Below, piece after piece: positions 13,901-25,900 of a stretch of 64,000 nt of DNA. Source of the DNA: Eurosta solidaginis (Eukaryota; Arthropoda; Insecta; Diptera; Tephritidae); the NCBI RefSeq assembly GCF_040869045.1, contig NC_090323.1, positions 157,686,426 to 157,750,425 of the forward strand, written 5' to 3'. The position numbers and the translations under genes are program-made. Numbering within the stretch: the stretch's first letter is position 1; every line of letters begins with the position of its first letter. The notes under the pieces were generated by a model, which was not told the origin of the DNA, searched no databases, and saw only the letters and a program-made list of their open reading frames with translations.

Positions 13901-16900
13901 AATTTGCATGTATCAATACTGCCATCACGTACACGATTTGTGCTACTCTCAATGCCTTGTTGGATATAAGCATTCGTTGCAAATGTGACAATGACACCGA
14001 ATCTAAGAAATATTCATTTACAAATGTAAACGAGTTAATAAGAATGAATGATAAAAGGCGATGAGGGGGATAGAATTAGCAGATATAAATACGATATACC
14101 ACTTTATGGGTAATGTAAACCAATAAATACACAACACTTTTCTTCCGCTCAGGTATTATATTCCGAAGTTTATGTGTATTGTATATATGTACATATCGCA
14201 AGTGAACATACCCTGCAGAAATTTAACATAAAAACACAATTTATCCATCGCTTTTCTGAATTTGTTTTTTTTTTCACCCGTTAAAGTTACAGTTAAAAAA
14301 ATTGGTACTAATTGCGTACACAATCAAGCCTATATATTGGTAATTAAAGTATTTAAAAGCCAATCAAAAAATTTAGTACTAATAAATTTGGTAATTTAAT
14401 TTAATACAAACATCAAAACTTCGAAGGTGGAATTAAAAATTTATTACAAGTAAATAATATTTCTTAGTATGATTGAGTTTGTACTAAAAAATATATAACT
14501 GAAAAGAACGTATCGAAAATTGAAAGCAGCTGTAATTTAATAAGTATCGACTCCATTTCCACAAATTTAGTACTGCCATTCAGTTATTGACAATCTAAAC
14601 AAAAAGTTTAGTACTATAAAACATAGTAATGCAATTTAGTACAAAAATCAAAACACCGAAAAATATATATAGGAATAAAAAACTCTTGACGCTATCGAAT
14701 TTAGTGTTATGTTATTTATTACAGTCCTAACAAGAAAAATAAATAAATGTACGGGCGATTGCCTCCGAAGAGTTTTAGGCCGAGCTTCTTTCTCTTTCAT
14801 TTTGCATCGTGCTCCTTTTTTTTCATTTGCGGGACCGCACCTAGATGTTTTACGTCGACTCCCATCGGCATCTACAAGGCAGATGAGTTTTCTCTAAGAA
14901 GCTTTTCATAGCAGAAACACAATCGGAGTGTTTGCCAAATCACTGTTGAGAGGCGAACCTGCTTAGAAAAACTTTTTTCTAACTGAAAAAACGTGTTTCT
15001 TAATTTTTTATGTTGCTTTGCACGGCTCTACAGTGTGGAAGGCGTAGCACGCTACCAGCACTCTACGGCGCACAGTGGCATTTTTGCTTGGTTTAGACGC
15101 GATAAAGTAAAAATTTACACGTAATTTTTTTTTTTTTTTTTTTTTTTTGAAATTTGAATGCAGTTTGTTTTTAAAATTATCACAGTATATAACGGTACTT
15201 ATCATTTCTTATAATTATTGTCCTTCATTGAATAATCTGCTGTCAAACTGTGAGTTGTTGATGACGCGCTAAGTAGTACAATTTACAGAAGTGAAATAGC
15301 GCGTGGCTTAAAATTAAATAAAACTTTTTGGTGAAACAAAAGCTAAAATATTGTTACGAATATTAGCAACACTAAGGGGTACTGCCATCTCTAAGCCGAT
15401 GCTAAGCAGTGACTGTATGCACATCAGTAATTCAATCATTATGTCTACACATATGTACGTACACGCAGCGGAGAAGCAACGCACAAACACATGTAGATAT
15501 CTTATCTGAGATATGCAATTATAATTGTGGAAGTGTCGCTCACAAATACACACGCATGTGAGAGCTATACACGTACATCTGTAGTTATAATTATAGCAGA
15601 TAACCAACTAGTAGATTCTAGAACAGAACCGCCTAGAAATGTCAACGAGGAAACCAAACACAATAAAAGGCAGCAACAGTAGAGGCGCGAGAATCAGTTG
15701 GATTTAAGACGCTATCTAGCGAGCAATAGCAGTATTATTTTGAAAATCAGTTTCGTTTAAGCAAGCTATAAGTTGCGAATTATAAGTGTTATTTTCAAGT
15801 AGTCTAATAAAGACCATTATTGCATTATTCAATATTGGAGTTATTTATTCAACAGTGATTCGAACTTAGCAGAAGGTTGCAAATAAGAGGATTTGCAGTA
15901 AATTCGTTACAATATTTTTTGGTTATTTAAAATCTACAAGTAACTATATTATTTTGCAAGTGTTCAAAAGTTTTTTGGTTGAGTATTTTTTACGAAATTA
16001 TGAGTTTTTTAATGTGTATTATTTTTGCGCTGAAAATATATAAAACCGTGAAAAGAAAAGCCTGCCAAAAGTTTGAACCACGCTGTACCACAATAATTTT
16101 TAAATTTCTACAATAATTAGATATTATTGCATATAACTCAAATGATTCTTCATCCCCGTAGGTCCCCTTTTGATATAATGACGATCACAAAGAGGGAATT
16201 GTATGAGGTGTGGGTTGCAGAACATGGCTAAAAGCAAAAGGATAAAGACGTTTTAGACCACGTGTCTACTGTTTTAGGGAGGGACTAAATAGAGATGGGG
16301 GATTCTATGACGAATGCTGCAGTAAAGTTCGAATTTTTTTATCAAACTTTGTATGAGATGAATTCAAGTGAATTACACCAAAGTTAATTTTCTTGGAAAG
16401 GTTGCTTCATGGTTTGAAGGAGATAAGAAATTTAAATATAGGTATGTTCAATTGTGAACAAAAGAATAAGATAAGGCTATAAGAAAGTGTTTTTTTTTAG
16501 GTAAATTCTAAATTTTTGGAGGGGGGTCCAACCCTCCTCGAAAAGGAATAAATATGGATGGAATATGCAATTTGATACAGATATTTCGTACAGGCATGTA
16601 CGTGGATAAAATTTACGAGAGTATAGTACACACTTTTTTTACTAACTTTGTACTATCAAATTAACTATAAAAGTTTAGAAAGTTTGTTGAATGTGATATT
16701 TATTAGAATAGCTAAAAAATTAGTACTTAATAGAATTTTTACGATCGGAACATTGAAAAATTATAACAAGCACATCGAATTACAAAATCAAAATCTGCTA
16801 AGAACAAGAAAAAAATGGAATTTTAAAACGAATGGAGGCAGATCAGGAAATTGTTACACCATTGTACTCGTTGAAGAAGATCAAAGATCAAAAATTACTA

Positions 16901-19900
16901 AACACGCTTTTTCCCGAACTGAGTACTATAAAATTAAGTATGAAAGTTTAGAAAGTTTGTTGAGTTTGATAATTATTAGAATCGCCAAATTTTAATACTA
17001 AATAGGAATTTTAACATCCAAAGATTAAAAAAATTTGTACAAGCATATCGAATTAAGCTTGAATTTCAAAATAAAAAATCAGCAAATATAGTTTAGTACA
17101 ACAATTCAAGCTTCTATTCACACAAAAAATTACAAAAAAATCAAATCTTGGAATAAATAGAGGCGAGATCCGAAAACTATCCCACTATTGTACTCGCTGA
17201 AGATAGAATATGAATTTTAATACAAAAATTTAGTACTGACATCAACATTCAAAAATGTATGAGAATTTAGTACAAGCCTGAGTATGTTCTATCCAATTAA
17301 GTATACAAGTTTAGAAAGGTTATTAATTTCATACATATTGTAACGAATTTACTTGCAAATCCTCTTATTTGCAATCCTCTGCTAAGTTCGAATCACTAAA
17401 CTGTTGAATAAATAACTCCAATTTGTAATAATGCAAAATGGCCTTTATTAAAGTACTTCACAATAACATCCAAACTGTGCAACGAATAGCTTGCTTAATA
17501 ATCAAACTGATTGATAGCTCAAATGAAACTCTACTGTTCAAAATAATACTGCTATTGCTCGCTAGATAGCGTCTCAATCGAAACCTCAAATCAAACTGAA
17601 TTTCAGCGCCTCTACAATTACCGCCTTTTATACTCTTTGATTTCAACCTTCGCATCTTCAAGGCGCTTCCAGAATCTACTAGTCCACCAGCTCTCAAACT
17701 TCTCAGCTGTAACTACAATTGCACAATTTTATAGTTTTTCTCATTGCATACTTATAGGAGTATCTCAGATATATGCACGTGTTTGTGCATTGACTCTCCG
17801 CTGCTCGTATACGTACATCGTACATATGTGTAGACGCAATTATTGTTTCGTTTATGTAGATTCATAGTGATTGATTTATGGATGTGAATTCACGTCACTG
17901 CTTAGCATCGGCTTAGAGACGATAGCATCGCTCAGTGCTGCTAACATTCGTTACAATATTATAAGTAGTGAAAAAGCCTCAAAATTTTTCCTGAAGGGTA
18001 GCTCAACACTTAAGTATGCGATATACTAAAAGAAATGTAGTAAATATGTTGCAAGCAAATAGCATATTCTACTTACAATAAACCTGTTGCCAATATAATC
18101 AGTAAAAACCCCAAGATAAAACGGCGACAAGTGTCATGTTTCTTGTCAAACGGCTCAGAGCGTCCACCACAAGCACCAGCACAACGACAGCAACAAAAGC
18201 ATAAACTTTAAAATAAGAACAGGGGAAAACGCAGAATTTTAGTTAATACATGTCTTTGGTTCTGGGAAAAAATGTATGTTTTTATTTATGTATTTCATAC
18301 CCAATCACTGGCATTGCAACAATTAGCAGTCCAACCAGTAAAACAATTAGCCATATTAACCAATAATGTTTAATTAAATCAATCCATTCATTACGTTCAA
18401 CTTTCGGACCAAACTCTATATCTGTGTCCTTGACGACAATGTAACCTATGGGAAAAAGAATAAATAAAATGTAGGAATAAAATTAGTAATTTGTTTATTT
18501 TTAGCACATATTTATTTCAAGTTAATACAATGAACTTAGTTTTAAGGGGCAGAAAAATTGCAATTCAGGCTGAAAATCGCAACTGAAGCCTAAATCTAAA
18601 AAATTATATTCTGTGTGTGTGTATGTTCGTTATGGAAACGTATTTCCCACATTTCAATCATCACCAAATTTTGGTTATAGGTTCCTTCGAGCAACGGGAA
18701 GGTTTTAGGCTAAAAATAATTTCTATATATAAAAGGGGCGTGGCACCTCACATACAAATGGAATCTTTGGTACTGCATAACTTTGAAGGTATACATGCCA
18801 GAACATTGAAATTCAGTAAGGAGTTATATGAGGTCAATCCCTAACACCACCAAGAAAATGTGGTATTGGGAAAAGGGGGCGTGGCACCTCCCATACAAAT
18901 GGAATATATCATACTGCATATCTCTGTATGTAGTAATGGTAGGATAATGAAAATTGGTAAGGAGATATATGACGTTAAGTCCTAACACCTCCAGTAAAAT
19001 GTGGAATGGTGAAAAAAGGGGCGTGGCACCTTCCCTACAAATGGGATTTTTTAGAACTATGGCTGCCGTACAAACTTAGGTTATTGTAACACCTAAAGTT
19101 TGACTGCATTGTTGAGTTTGGCTGTTATTGCTTATGGACGTTTAGTAATCTGCCGTCGTTAAAAAAATTTGTTAGCTTCAGTCTATCTACATTAAGCTGA
19201 CCACAATTTTTTGGAGAAAAAGGACAAATGTACTAAAAACATAAAAATTGCTAAGATGAGAAAAATTTTTGGCAAAAAAGGACAAATTTTCCGAATAAAA
19301 AAACACAAATTATTTTTTCATTTATTTATTTAGAAATATATAAAATACGAAAACGAGCACTGTTTTAAACAAAAACAATTCACAGTTTATATAACTAAAA
19401 ACAGGTAAATAGCGACAAACGAATTTTAAAAAATTCTATGTTAGTCAATGTTGATATACATACGTACATATTTCAAGGTACTGAATATAGATTTTTCCAT
19501 ATTTTTGCTTTTAATGGCTAGCACAAAAAAAAAAATTTTCTTCAATAAACCATCATTATTTTTTAATAAGTTATAGAACGACATTCAATCTAAATGGGAA
19601 ACGGTCAAAATTCTAAAATCAAAATTCTGAAGTCAAAATTCTAGGCCGTCAAAATTCTGGAAGTCAAAATTCTGCGTCGACAAAATTCTGGAAGTCAAAA
19701 TTCCGGAATCATGGCATGGCGTAGCCGGTGTTGGATCGGCTAAGGGTTATTTTTTTAAAGTGCGGCCGAAGGCCGCCTACGCAGAAGGGTGTACTACGCA
19801 GAAGGACATCACCGTGGCGGTAGCCACGGTTATACCACACACCTGGACTTGGCATGGCGTAGCCGAGGGTTATTTTTTATAAGCGCGGCCGAAGGCCGCC

Positions 19901-22900
19901 TATGCAGAAAGGTGTTCTACGCAGAATTACTGTGCATGGCGCAGCCGGTGTTGGATCAGCTTTTTCCAGAATATGAATATTAACCTCCATAATATTGATT
20001 TCCGGTGTTTCGACTTCCGGAATTATGAATGCAGAATTTCCAAAAAGGCAGAATTTTGACTTCCCGAATTATGAATGCAGAAATTCCAAAAAAGCAGAAT
20101 TTTGACCCCAACCCAATCTAAATCAATATTACATTTAACAATTATCATTGCTGCTAAAGTCTTCACATCAAGTCTTGACTTTTCACTAGTCCATATATCA
20201 TTAGATATTGAAAATACTCTTTCAACATTTGCGTTTGTGCCCGGTAAACATAGAGCGACAATTTTGTCAAAAAGGAGGACAAAAGTGGACAAGAATTTTT
20301 AGGAGGACAAGCTGCATTTTCGGAGGACAATCCTCCTAAAAGGAGGACGTCTGGGCAGCTTAAGAATCTACATCATCCATAATAATAAAAATTCTATGTT
20401 TGCCTATGGAAACGTATTTCCTACATTTCAACCATCACCAAATTTTGGCTATATGTTCCTTCGATCAAGACGAAGGTTTCTCATATTTCAGAATTAAGAA
20501 TTTTAAATAATTTTTTTTTTTTGGCTATTCGAACGAGCAATCTTAGCTCCAAAAAATGATAATGTTAATAAAATCAATTGTTTTTGTTCTTATCGGCCTA
20601 TTGATAAATGATTCAAGGTTCGATTCGAGCTCAAGGCCAGAACAATAATTTTTTTCTAATGATAATTATTGTTATTTTTTAATTTTTCTAAATTTGAAAA
20701 ATTGTATTTTGTTTTTGGAATAGTAAGTAGAAAATTTTTCAGACAACCTGCCATAGCTGCGCAGATAGATCCATTTCGAAGGGTGCTAAATATAGTTGGT
20801 AAAAGGAATAGAAGTAGCAAATTTGCCAGTCAAACAAACCACCGCTGTATAGCTAAATGGTTAGCGCAGCGTGCCTAAAGCGTTCTGATGATGAAGGCTT
20901 AGCACCCTTCGAAATGGATCTATCTGCGCAGCTATGGCAGGTTGTCTGAAAAATTTTCTACTTAATATTCCAAAAACAAAATACAATTTTTCAAATTTAG
21001 AAAAATTAAAAAATAACAATAATTATCATTAGAAAAAAATTATTGTTCTGGCCTTGAACTCGAATCGAACCTTGAATCGTTAATAAAATCAATGATCGCA
21101 TTCACAACCAAATTCCTGGTGAAGTGACGAAATATAAATCTGTCAATCGATTTACATATGAAGATCAAATTGTGAGTTATCCAATTGAATTTCTAAACTC
21201 TTTAGAACCACCTGGAATGCCTGCGCATATATTAAGTTTGAAAATTGTCTCACCAATCATGCTTCTTCCGAATTTAGACCCACCAAAATTTTGCAATGGA
21301 ACCAGACTTTTCGTTACGAAATTAATGCCGAATGTAATCGAAGCAACAATCAACAGCGGTAAAAGCAAAGGTGAAGATGTGCTCATACCACGGATCCCAA
21401 TAATTCCTACAGATTTGACATTCAATTTTAAGCTCTTACAGTTTCCTGTACGCCTCGCTTTTGCAATTACAATCAACAAAGCACAAGGACAAGTGCTTAC
21501 TGTTGCAGGATTAAATTTAGAGAGTCCATGCTTTTCCCATGGCCAGCTATATGTTGCTTGCTCTAGAGTTGGAACGTCAAAAAATTTGTTTATCTTTGCA
21601 CCGAACGAAAAAACCAAAAATATTGTGTACCCACTTGCATTACAATAAGATACAATAATAAACTGTTTCAAACGAAAATTTCACCAAATATGCGAACAAA
21701 ATTCAATTCAATTTACAGAACAATAAACTAAATTATCAACAAACAAAACAGAAGAAATAACGCAAAATTCATTCGATCTCGGGCGTTACAACGTACGCCG
21801 GGTAAAGCTAGTAATAACAAGTAAGGAAGGCTAAGTTCGGGTGTAACCGAACATTACATACTCAGTTGAAAGCTATGGAGACAAAATAAGGGAAAATTAC
21901 CAGGTAGGAAAATGAACCTAGGGTAACCCTGGAATGTGTTGTTTGTACGATATGGGTATCAAATGAAAGGTGCTAATGAATATTTTAAAAGGGCGTGGGC
22001 CTTAGTTCTATAGGTGGACGCCTTTTCGAGATATCGCCATAAAGGTGGACCAGGGGTGACTCTAGAATTTGTTTGTACGATATGGGTATCAAAAGAAAGG
22101 TGTTAATGAGTTTTTTAAAAGGGCGTTGGCCTCAGTTCTATAGGTGGACGCCTTTTCGAGATATCGCCATAAAGGTGGACCAGGGGTGACTCTAGAATTT
22201 GTTTGTACAATGTGGGTATCAAATGAAAGGTGTTAATGAGTATTTTAAAAGGGAGTGGGCCTTAGTTCTATAGGCGGACGGCTTTTCGAGATATCGCCAT
22301 AAAGGTGGACCAGGGGTGACTCTAGAATTTGTTTGTACGATATGGGTATCAAATGAAAGGTGTTAATGAGTATTTTAAAAGGGAGTGGGCCTTAGTTCTA
22401 TAGGTGGACGCCTTTTCGAGATATCGCCATAAAGGTGGACCAGGGGTGACTCTAGAATTTGTTTGTACGATATGGGTATCAAATGAAAGGTGTTAATGAG
22501 TATTTTAAAAGGGAGTGGGCCTTAGTTCTATAGGCGGACGGCTTTTCGAGATATCGCCATAAAAGTGGACCAGGGGTGACTCTAGAATTTGTTTGTACGA
22601 TATGGGTATCAAATGAAAGGTGTTAATGAGTATTTTAAAAGGGAGTGGGCCTTAGTTCTATAGGTGGACGCCTTTTCGAGATATCGCCATAAAGGTGGAC
22701 CAGGGATGACTCCAGAATTTGTTTGTACGATATGGGTATCAAAAGAAAGGTCTTAATGAGTTTTTTAAAAGGCCGTTGGCTTCAGTTTTATAGATGGACG
22801 CCTTTTCGAGATATCGCCATAAAAGTGGACCAGGGGTGACTCTAGAATTTGTTTGTACGATATGGGTATCAAATGAAAGGTGTTAATGAGTATTTTAAAA

Positions 22901-25900
22901 GGGAGTGGGCCTTAGTTCTATAGGCGGACGGCTTTTCGAGATATCGCCATAAAGGTGGACCAGGGGTGACTCTAGAATTTGTTTGTACGATATGGGTATC
23001 AAATAAAAGGTGTTAATGAGTATTTTAAAAGGGAGTGGGCCTTAGTTCTATAGGCGGACGGCTTTTCGAGATATCGCCATAAAGGTGGACCAGGGGTGAC
23101 TCTAGAATTTTGTACGATATGGGTATCAAATGAAAGGTGTTATTGAATATTTTAAAAGGGCGTGGGCCTTAGTTCTATAGGTGGATGCCTTTTCGAGATA
23201 TCGCCATAAAGGTGGACCGGGGGTGACTCTAGAATTTGTTTGTACGATATGGGTATCAAAGGAAAGGTGTTAATGAGTTTTTTAAAAGGGCGTTGGCCTC
23301 AGTTCTATAGGTGGACGCCTTTTCGAGATATCGCCATAAAGGTGGACCAGGGGTGACTCTAGAATTTGTTTGTACGATATGGGTATCAAATGAAAGGTGT
23401 TAATGAGTATTTTAAAAGGGAGTGGGCCTTAGTTCTATAGACGGACGGCTTTTCGAGATATCGCCATAAAGGTGGAGCAGGGGTTACTCTAGAATTTGTT
23501 TGTACGATATGGGTATCAAATAAAAGGTGTTAATGAGTATTTTAAAAGGGAGTGGGCCTTAGTTTTATAGGTGGACGCCTTTTCGAGATATCGCCATAAA
23601 GGTGGACCAGGGATGACTCTAGAATGCGTTTATACAATATAGGTATCAAAGGAAAGGTGTTAATGAGTATTTTAAAAGGGAGTGGGCCTTAGTTTTATAG
23701 GTGGACGTCTTTTCGAGATATCGCCATAAAGGTGGACCAGGGATGACTCAGGAATGCGTTTATACAATATGGGTATCAAATGAAAGGTGTTAATGAGTAT
23801 TTTAGAAGGGAGTGGGCCTTAGTTCTATAGACGGACGGCTTTTCGAGATATCGCCATAAAGGTGGACCATGGGTGACTCTAGAATTTGTTTGTACGATAT
23901 GGGTATCAAATAAAAGGTGTTAATGAGTATTTTAAAAGGGAGTGGGCCTTAGTTTTATAGGTGGAGGCCTTTTCGAGATATCGCCATAAAGGTGGACCAG
24001 GGATGACTCTAGAATGCGTTTATACAATATGGGTATCAAACGAAAGGTGTTAATGAGTATTTTAAAAGGGAGTGGGCCTTAGTTTTATAGGTGGACGCCT
24101 TTTCGAGATATCGCCATAAACGTGGACCAGGGATGACTCTAGAATGCGTTTATACAATATGGGTATCAAATGAAAGATGTTAATGAGTATTTTAAAAGGG
24201 AGTGGGCCTTAGCTCTACAGGTGGACGCCTTTTCGGGATATCGTTATAAAGGTGGACCAGGGGTGACTCTAGAATGCGTTTGTACAATATGGGTGTCAAA
24301 CGAAAGGTGTTAATGAGTGTTTTAAAAGGGAGTGGGCCTTAGTTCTATGGGTGGACGCCTTTTCGAGATATTGCCATAAAGGTGGACCAGGGGTGACTCT
24401 AGAATTTGTTTGTACGATATGGGTATCAAATGAAAAGTGTTCATGAGTATTTTAAAAGGGAGTGGGCCTTAAGTCTATGGGTGGACGCCTTTTCGAGATA
24501 TCGCCATAAAGGTGGACCAGGGGTGACTCTAGAATTTGTTTGTACGATATGGGTATCAAATTAGAGGTGTTAATGAGTATTTTAAAAGGGAGTGGGCCTT
24601 AGTTTTATAGGTGGACGTCTTTTCGAGATATCGCCATAAAGGTGGACCAGAGATGACTCTAGAATGCGTTTATACAATATGGGTATCAAACGAAAGGTGT
24701 TAATGAGTATTTTAAAAGGGAGTGGGCCTTAGTAATATGGGTGGACGCCTTTTCGAAATATCGATATAAAGGTGGACCAGGGGTGACTCTAGAATTTGTT
24801 TGTACGATATGGGTATCAAATGAAAGGTGTTAATGAGTATTTTAAAAGGGAGTGGGCCTTAGTTCTATAGGTGGATGCCTTTTCGAGATATCGCCATAAA
24901 GGTGGACCAGGGGTGACTTTAGAATTTGTTTACGATATGGGTATCAAATGAAAGGTGTTAATGAGTATTTTAAAAGGGAGTGGGCCTTAGTTCTATAGGT
25001 GGACGCCTTTTCGGGATATCGTTATAAAGGTGGACCAGGGTTGACTCTAGAATGCGTTTGTACATTATGAGTATCAAACGAAAGGTGATATTGAGTATTT
25101 TAAAAGGGAGTGGGCCCCAGTTCTATATGTGGACGCCTTTTCGATATATCGCCATAAAGGTGGACCAGGGGTGACTCTATAATGTGTTTGTACAATATGG
25201 GTGTCAAATTAAAGGTATTAATAAGAATTTTAAAAGGGAGTTGTGGTAGTTGTATATGTGAAGGCGTTTTCGAGATTTCGACCAAAATGTGGACCAGGGT
25301 GACCCAGAACATCACCTGTCGGGTACCGCTAATTTTTTTATATATGTAATACCACGAACAGTATTCCTGCCATGATTCCAAGGGCTTTCGATTTCGCCCT
25401 GCATAACTTTTTCATTTTCTTCTACTTAATATGGTAGGTGTCACACCCATTTTACAAAGTTTTTTTCTAAAGTTATATTTTGCGTCAATAAACTAATGCA
25501 ATTACAATGTTTCATCCCTTTTTTCGTATTCGGTATAGAATTATGGCATTTTTTTCATTTTTCGTAATTTTCTAAATCGAAAAAGTGGGCGTGGTCATAG
25601 TCGGATTGCGGTCATTTTTTATACCAACACAAAGTGTGTTCAGATAATTATGTGAACTGAGTTTAGTAAAGATATATCGATTTTTGCTCAAGTTATCGTG
25701 TTAACGGCCGAGCGGAAAGACAGACGATCTACTGTGTATAAAAACTGGGCGTGGCTTCAACCGATTTCACCCTTTTTCACAGAAAACAGTTATCATCCTA
25801 GAATCTAAGCGCCTACCAAATTTCACAAGGATTGGTAAATAATTTTTCGACTTATGGCAATAAATGTATCCTAGTCAAATCAAATGAAAAAGGGCGGAGC

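Larger units (their letters stand above)
19193..20365 (-). mobile_element. hAT transposon remnant with candidate 8-bp target duplication
   Basis: ATCTACAT occurs directly on both sides (19185-19192 and 20366-20373), the length expected for hAT. The ends share TTAAGCTG in inverted orientation, though the left end is slightly short. The minus strand encodes only the C-terminal hAT dimerisation region, so this is an internally deleted copy. A foldback element is inserted within it. Confidence 0.65.
20392..21811 (+). mobile_element. Helitron, 3' part with helicase remnant and CTAG end
   Basis: A helicase C-terminal reading (interrupted) is followed by a hairpin (GGCGTTACAACGTACGCC, stem GGCGT/ACGCC), eight bases, and CTAG at 21808-21811 followed by T. 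That is the classic 3' terminus of canonical Helitrons. The 5' part is missing or scrambled by the hAT insertion. A related CTAG terminus occurs at 37885-37888. Confidence 0.82.

Noticed and set aside
15352..17955. A single provirus bounded by the two LTRs
   Set aside because: The LTRs are in opposite orientation, each has its own ATAT duplication, and no gag-pol sequence lies between.
20843..20916. Functional tRNA gene in the hairpin loop
   Set aside because: Only an A-box-like region is good. No cloverleaf with acceptor stem could be formed and the B box is weak, so it is tRNA-derived.
21177..21671. Minus-strand open frame of 164 codons
   Set aside because: It is antisense to the Helitron helicase C-terminus, which has clear motifs on the plus strand.
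21930..25310. CRISPR-like regular repeats
   Set aside because: Units are 130 bp, contiguous and without unique spacers, and sit in a eukaryotic transposon. They are a tandem array, not CRISPR.
25100..25381. Open frames over the 130-bp arrays (also 35966-36223)
   Set aside because: They are read-through of tandem repeat edges. The same peptide appears in both because the repeat is shared, not because of a gene.
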